Source of the DNA: Triglochin maritima
Lineage: Eukaryota > Streptophyta > Magnoliopsida > Alismatales > Juncaginaceae
Length of the DNA stretch: 64,000 nucleotides
Assembly: GCA_963682175.1 (NCBI GenBank)
Contig: OY821775.1
Location: 14,170,501-14,234,500, forward strand
Reading direction: 5' to 3'
Below, one piece after another: positions 57,893 through 64,000 of this stretch (positions are counted from its first letter, which is position 1; every line of letters begins with the position of its first letter). Below the pieces are notes generated by a model. The model ran no database searches. It was not told where the DNA came from and saw only the letters and a program-made list of their open reading frames with translations. A program made the position numbers and the translations under genes.

Positions 57893-59876
57893 TCATGATT
57901 GTTGACCGTTAGGCCTTGGTGGCAACTGGCGGTAAGGAGAACCAAGCATCGCCATACCATTTGAAAGGCTCCTCATAGGTTGCTTTCCACGCCCCTCCCT
58001 ATGCCTCGGAAATGATGACTGTGCCCTCAGGCTGTATCTGATGGCTGCTGCTCTTTCCGCGTGCATTATCTGGCGGAAGAACACAGTCGTGTCCATGTCT
58101 TTAAGGTCGACGAGTGGCTGGAGATCTTGGACCACCTCACTCATGAGGGGCCTTATCTTGGGTTCCCGAGACAGGCAATGCTGAGCAAGTTGAGCCGTCT
58201 TAATTACACCTCTTATGGAGAAACAACCTTCTAAACGAGGATCCATCAGCTTATAAAGCCTTGATTGATCCGCAAGGACGGGCCACGCCCAGTCTACCAA
58301 GTTCTGGTCTCCCTTTGGAAGAGATTTGTCCATGGACCTCCTCCCAGTCAACATCTCAAGCAAAAAGACCCCGAAACTGTAAACGTCACTTTTTGATGTC
58401 AAGTGCCCTGGAAGATGGAAATTTGTTAAATCCAACGGGCAGCTTAAAAAGAAAGCAACTAATCCTGAAGATCGCCCACGCAAGAAGTAACCTCTAGGAG
58501 CATAGACAGTAGATAGAAGCCTTATTATATCACATGTTCTCATGCTGAAGTAAAATATCACATCTATTGGTACTTTAGGTTATTTACCTGTCGTTACATA
58601 ATCAGGGTCAGCATATCCAGGTGTCCCCATCACTGGGGTAGTTATATGTGTTTCATCTCCCTCCGGACCATCTATGGCAAGGCCAAAATCAGATAGCTTT
58701 GCATTGTAGTTCTGAAAGAGCAGGCTTTTAGAAAATGTGAACTAAAAATGGAATGAAACGACACAAACGAGTGAGTCAACAACTGTAGGTGGATCTTGGC
58801 ACTTACATCATCTAACAGGATATTTGCAGCCTTAAAATCACGATATATTACAGGTCTGTCAGTTTCCTCATGGAGAAATGCAAGTCCTTTCGCCACACCA
58901 AGAGCAATCTTCATTCTGATGGACCATGACAAAGGCAGAGGTCCTTCTGCAAATAACATTGTTTCCACAAAAGAAGATGAATATCAACATGTATATTAAA
59001 TCAATAAAAATGTGAGCTGCCAAATGGATCGCTAAAAATGATTTTGTTAAAGATGACGTCTGATTGCTGTAGTTTTAACCACCATCAGTTGTGGTTCATA
59101 AAGAGATCAGTAAAGAAATTAAAAGAAGACATCAGAGATCTTTAGTCTTTTAGTTTAGCCAATTTGATCAAGAAATATTAGATGAACAAAATGATCAGCA
59201 AGAGAAATGACAGAAGTTGCCGATCTAAGGAACAATTATACGATCTCACAAACAAAAAAAGCCAATAATAATAGAGGATCATGATAGCCATAATTACGTA
59301 CTTCTGAAAAGGTGATTTTCCAAACTTCCCTGAGCCATAAACTCATATACAAGCATTCTGTGATCGTCTTCAATACAATATCCAATGAGTTTTACTAAAT
59401 TGGGATGAAGAAGGTCACCAAGATATTTTACTTCAGCCTGAAGGAAGCAGAAGCTTAAAACTTGAACAAAGAGAAAATAGCAACACAAAATACATTACAA
59501 CATAATAATATATCCCGTCAATTGAGACATACCACCCATTCTTTGTGCCCTTGAATTCCAGAATGGTTGAGTGTCTTAACAGCTACTGTGAGCCCAGTAC
59601 CAGGTGTGACAGGTGCAGTGCCGTTAGGCTCAATCCATCCCTTGAAAACACAGCCAAATCCCCCCTCACCGAGAAGACTCTCAGGCTTGAAATCTGTTGT
59701 TGCAGACTTCAGCTCATTGAATGTGAATCTTCGTAACTGGGATGCAATTCTGAGATCTCTCCCCACTTTGGGTATTGAAAGGATACTTTCTAGACTAAAA
59801 GTCATTACTGCTGATTCAGAAACAATGGGAGCCACTGGCTGGTCCATACAGCCTTCATTAGTTGATTTGCTTTCGG
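57893..59876 (-). CDS. Receptor-like cytoplasmic kinase VII (PBL34/35/36 type), 5' exon not found
   Basis: Exons on the minus strand, all in phase: 59533-59876, 59302-59437, 58807-58946, 58588-58711 and 57893-58407. It begins [20 protein letters not shown], an internal PBL-like sequence, so an upstream exon with the true Met is missing or far away. Kinase motifs: [23 protein letters not shown] (ATP-binding Lys), [13 protein letters not shown] (catalytic Asp), [26 protein letters not shown]; the C-terminus ends PPRPNGQQS. The family relays signals from surface immune and developmental receptors. Oddities in the activation segment: usual TRVMGTYGYAAPEY reads [14 protein letters not shown], and WARP reads WAWP. 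The catalytic triad is kept, so it may be active, altered or in early decay. Confidence 0.88.
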
Positions 59877-62260
59877 CTGAACAAAAACAATTTCTAATTA
59901 GGTATGATAGAGTAAAGGAGCAGGATGATGAAATACATGGTAAATATTAATATGCCAAAACAGAAAGGTATATAAACATTGATCTCATAATGCTTCTTTC
60001 GTTTTCTAGGGAAGAAATCTAGTAAAGAAGTAAATTGAACCGAACAGATATCGACAACAGAAACATGTCAAAATGTCAAAGCACAACTAAATTTAGAAAA
60101 GAAATTAGGACAAAATAATTGATTTCCATTTAAAGCCATTTTTACTTCATCTGACCAATACGCCGAGGGAGGCCACCATGGGGTCCCTAGCACAGTTATT
60201 CCTTTGGTGGTTCATTGGGGTTTTCCTAGAAAAACCGTCGCACATACCGATCAACCTACAAGTCTTCATGGTTGCACTAATTCTGACCTTGGATTTTTAC
60301 GTTGAATTTAGTGGAACTACGATGGGAAAGGAAAGTTGAGTCCAATCAAACACAACGTTGCATGACTGGCAGATACGAACATCCCAAGCACTGAAACGTT
60401 TATTTCGACCAAATTCAAAATATAATCGAAGTTGCGAAATTCACGGCAACAAATATTTTAACTAACATGTGGTGCTTTTGGCAAGAGAGCATATAAAATT
60501 CTTCGTGATAAACATTCGTAATGTACTGAAACTAATGATTAAAGAGTGTCTAAAGTTCTAAACTTACCAAGTTGAAGAAGTGGGTACTAACAATGAAAAA
60601 ATTAGGAAATGCTAGACCATGTGAGTTGAGCATTACATTGTAATTTAAGGAAAGATCACAGGATTATGGAAAAAACGTTAAGACACGTACCACATGGATT
60701 TGATTAAATTAGAAGCCTGATTGTAGAATAGACAGGAGTTCTGAGGAAAATCTTTTGAATCTCCTCATTGGAATGATGCAAAAACAATTAAAGTACTTCA
60801 GTTATCCAAAATTAAGAATCATATTGGTGGAAATCTTATAACCACATTAAACCTAGGAATTTCAAAATCAAAATATCAAGAAACTTTTAAGAAACAATAA
60901 ACCATTAGAAGCCTTTATATACATAATAAAGATAATCTTAAGCCGAAGATATAAGAAGATTGATTAATTAATAGAAAGCATTGAATATTGTAATGATAAT
61001 GGAAACTTATTCTTTTTCACGAAAATTATAGCAATGCAGCAAAAAGATAGAGAAGACAAATTTCAGAACTCATAAAAAAATCAAGTAGCCATAAAGTATT
61101 AACAGAAAATCGAAGAAAATACCAAAGTTGACCTAACATCAACATTACCCTAATGCCGCAAAAGAGGCTCCCGCATGAGGTAAGGAAGAGTTGAATGTAT
61201 GCAATCATGCCCTTTGTAAAGATACCTAAAAATCTAATATGATCTAAAAAAACCTAATTGCATGAAATGTCCCGGTAAAGATCGAATAGGGCAATTTCCA
61301 TTGATTTTGGATGAAGGAAAAATTGTATGCCCTTTCCCAAACTCCAAACGAGTAGCTTCCTAATTTATCCGTAAGTTCATTAGAAACTAATCATTCTACA
61401 ACCTAATCATTATGATCTTGTGGTAGCAACCTAATCATTCTACAAGGCTATGTTATATCTACTTTGATCGAAGTTCATTAGAAACTTCCATTGTTGGCTC
61501 ATTGTCAAAGTACCTATTCAAAATCAAAATCATGAAAACCAAGAGATTTCATCTTTCGACTTCACATAGTAAATATTCTCGATATGAATTGATGCAGGCT
61601 ACACATAGAAGTAGAGGAATTCGTAGAACAAACTACACAAATCATGTTATGCACATCAGCACATGCCAAATGGTTGCTATTAAGGCAGCCAATTGGTTTA
61701 CATCGGCATGCAATGTCATATTTATGTGAATTTCACAACAACTCTCTTGACGATCATCATGGTTGATATTCAATGTGATAGTTTTCTAGTTTCTTTCTAA
61801 CTTTCTAGCTGCAACTTAACAATTGCTTAACACATTCCCCGCAAAGTCATGGGCATGTTTATTTAGTAATTTAATAATTTTGATCGGGATGCTTAATGTA
61901 GTTTTTATCAGTTATTGATAACTAGCATAATTTACGGTAGGCAATTCAATGAGCGAAGATGGCAGCTCGAACTGTTAAAGAATTATTGGATTAAATGGTT
62001 TAATCCAAAAAAACAAGTTGCACAAGCCATTTGGCTTCTTATTTGAAGATAAGGTGCTTCGATGATCACCATTGAGGCTCATACATACACATTATTGGCA
62101 TTGGTTATCAGGAATTTAGGATCTATGAAGTATCCTGACTCCATATATTCGAGATGGAGTCAAAGATTTACTAGTTTTGGTTTTTGTACTAAAGTGAACT
62201 AAATTAAAATGATTCATTAAACTGATTCCACTTCTTATTCATTCTGAAATAGCAAATGAC
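59877..62260. other. Region upstream of the kinase exons, no gene seen
   Basis: This should contain the missing first kinase exon if the gene is complete, but I find no minus-strand sequence resembling the PBL N-terminus. AT-rich with short random frames. Confidence 0.45.
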
Positions 62261-62269
62261 CATTGCATT

Positions 62270-62370
62270 TTGGAGCAATGGTCAATCTATAAAAATCTCT
62301 ATCATTGCAGGGGTAAGGTTGCCACGTTCGACCCCCTAACCCTGCCCTACGCTGGCTACGCATGAACTTT
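62270..62370 (+). mobile_element. Au-like SINE fragment
   Basis: GAGCAATGGTCAATCT, ATTGCAGGGGTAAGGTTGC, TTCGACCCCCTAACCCTGCC and CGCTGGCTACG followed by a T-rich end resemble the 3' half of plant Au-family SINEs. The tRNA-derived 5' part looks truncated or deleted. Confidence 0.55.
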
Positions 62371-64000
62371 TTTAGAGGCTTTGGAGTAACAATGACGTTG
62401 ACGTAAAATATCATAATGGAAGTACAATGAGCTACCTCTTACCCAATTAGAGGCAGGATTAAAGTTAAGATTAACTTAACAATTACCATTGAAAACAAAA
62501 TCATGGATTTTACATTAAATGGAATTTTTACATTAACTTCTTTATTAAACTACATGTATTATTCTATAAAGTTTGGAATTGTCAGTCATATAAATACAAT
62601 AGATCAAAATTTAGTAGTAAAAAGTGTTCTCCTTCATTTTCTACGGGAAATATGGAAAGAAACCAAGTCAATCAATAATTCACGGGGTGAAAAATTAGAA
62701 GTGAAGCAGAGTCATATTGCCCCTTTCAAAGATTTCACACAAACAAAAAATAATGCGTCCATTGCTTCCTAATTCTTAATTGGCTTTCTTGTAGTAATCA
62801 CAAGATGCCTACATTTTTCGTTCATATAAGAGGCATGACCCTACGATGAACCTTAAAAGTTTTGTGCAATAAAAGGCTAAAAATAAAGATAAATACAAAA
62901 AATGTTACAAAACTCTACATGAGTCATAACTCGTAAGATCATTTTGTATTTAAGTGACCTCATCAGTCATCACTCATCAATAATCCATTGGTTCTACATT
63001 TGTATCAAGATAAAGAGGCCTACCGCAAACAATAAGAGATCATACAGAGGAACAAACAGTGGCCATGCAGTAAAGCTGATTCAACTCAGCTTAACCATAG
63101 ACATTATTTACATGAAGATATTGGGTAGAGTTGCATAAGAACATTAAAGCAGCCACATCTTTCAATCTACAGAATAATCACTGGAAATCCAATTTTAATG
63201 TTTTTGTTTTGGCCTTCTAAATGGAGATATCATTTCTCCTAGAAGAGTCAAATGGAAAATATTATCTCAAGGGAGGAGAGACGATAAGTTATAACTACAG
63301 GAACTCCTAAACTAAACTTCTGCTAATATACCAACACATACAAGGCAAATTTTAAATTTGATATAGTTAGCACAGCAACATGAGCTGTTTTCTTTTCGTT
63401 TTACACTTAAAAGTATTGTGTGGAATGGTTAAGGTATCATTTGGAATCAGAGGGGAAGATTAAGGGGGTAAAATTTTGAAGTGAAAAACATAAGTTTTTC
63501 AATACAAAACTCTATACCCTCTTTAATGATTCCCCACTCATTATTCTCATTCCAAATGATACCTTAGAAGCACTCATGGTCATAGCATGTTGCTAATATC
63601 GGCTACCTACCTAGAAATATGAATTTCCAGTTCAACTTTCACACCATTGCCAATACACAAAGAGATACATCTAATAAGGCAACAAATATATAAAAAATAT
63701 TACGATATGACAATAAGAAAAAGGTCGAAGGATGACCAATACATCCAAAAAACAGCAAGAACAAATAAATGTGCACGGATTATGGAAATTCTAAGGAAGT
63801 AAACAACTTTAAGCATCATACTGTTACAGGACGAGACCATCAACAAACATGGGAATCACAGAGCAATAAAAATACAACAACAAACAGAAAACCAACCAAT
63901 TCAAGAGTTAATAGTAAAACAAGTAATTACACACAACTTTGGACAAGCACAGCAGGCAAGTTTACCATGGACAGCGCTGGTATTGCTCATTGAGTTGTCG
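62371..64000. other. Right edge of window, no gene seen
   Basis: Apart from the MITE, only AT-rich sequence with short unconvincing frames (such as plus-strand 62503-62772). No recognised protein family or RNA. Confidence 0.45.
63430..63566. mobile_element. MITE of 137 bp
   Basis: TAAGGTATCATTTGGAAT at the left and ATTCCAAATGATACCTTA at the right are perfect inverted repeats; the similarity extends further with small gaps (GGGGAAGAT / ATTCCCC). No coding capacity. The target duplication is not clear, so the superfamily is open. Confidence 0.8.

Noticed and set aside
1..64000. tRNA, rRNA or snoRNA genes
   Set aside because: No cloverleaf or rRNA-like sequence was seen; the tRNA-like hits are retrotransposon primer sites and a SINE fragment.

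Overview
The window looks like a transposon-rich intergenic stretch of a eudicot plant nuclear genome. Evidence for this is the short-exon genes with GT-AG introns, three plant gene families (PIN auxin carrier, hypersensitive-induced reaction protein, RLCK-VII kinase), plant LTR-retrotransposon lineages with plant tRNA primer sites, Mutator-like elements and an Au-like SINE. I could not identify the species.

Only three host genes are clear, all on the minus strand. They are a short-loop PIN (7.07-8.84 kb, six exons, complete), a HIR/band-7 gene (31.2-32.95 kb, five coding exons, complete, one GC-AG intron) and a PBL34/35/36-type kinase (57.9-59.9 kb, 5' exon not found, altered activation segment). 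They share no pathway that I can see, and each sits in its own small island between transposons.

Layout: 0-4.7 kb, a decayed FAR1-type MULE with a plant-mobile-domain-like pseudogene and 21-bp repeats. 7-8.9 kb, PIN. 11.0-13.7 kb, MULE-1, decayed, with a 145-bp-arm hairpin. 15.1-18.65 kb, a deleted Ty1/copia element (TSD CATGC). 18.9-30.9 kb, a nearly intact Ty3 chromovirus (TSD CTTAA) whose 5' LTR is split by a truncated Athila-like element. 31.2-34.1 kb, HIR. 34.3-36.5 kb, a solo LTR. 37.46-41.4 kb, MULE-2, which carries two convergent spliced genes (PMD and MURA transposase). 41.7-43.9 kb, a repeat block with 21-bp heptad-coding units. 44.19-45.61 kb, MULE-3, a deletion derivative with an exact 9-bp TSD. 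46.86-49.06 kb, a solo LTR (TSD GAAAC). 50.28-56.54 kb, MULE-4, a long-TIR element (TSD TATTGTATA) holding two nested solo LTRs and a hAT-like element. 57.9-59.9 kb, the kinase. 60-64 kb, non-coding, with a SINE fragment and a MITE.

Two unexplained patterns stand out. First, palindromic GGTCGACC motifs are packed into six arrays inside LTRs of apparently four different families. Second, a 33-bp minisatellite, each unit containing a small GGCGTCT/AGACGCC hairpin, lies in the first introns of both genes of the MULE-1/2/3 family and expands into long near-perfect palindromes. A third array type with a 21-bp period encodes lysine-rich heptads. All boundaries and splice sites were read by eye; nothing was run computationally.
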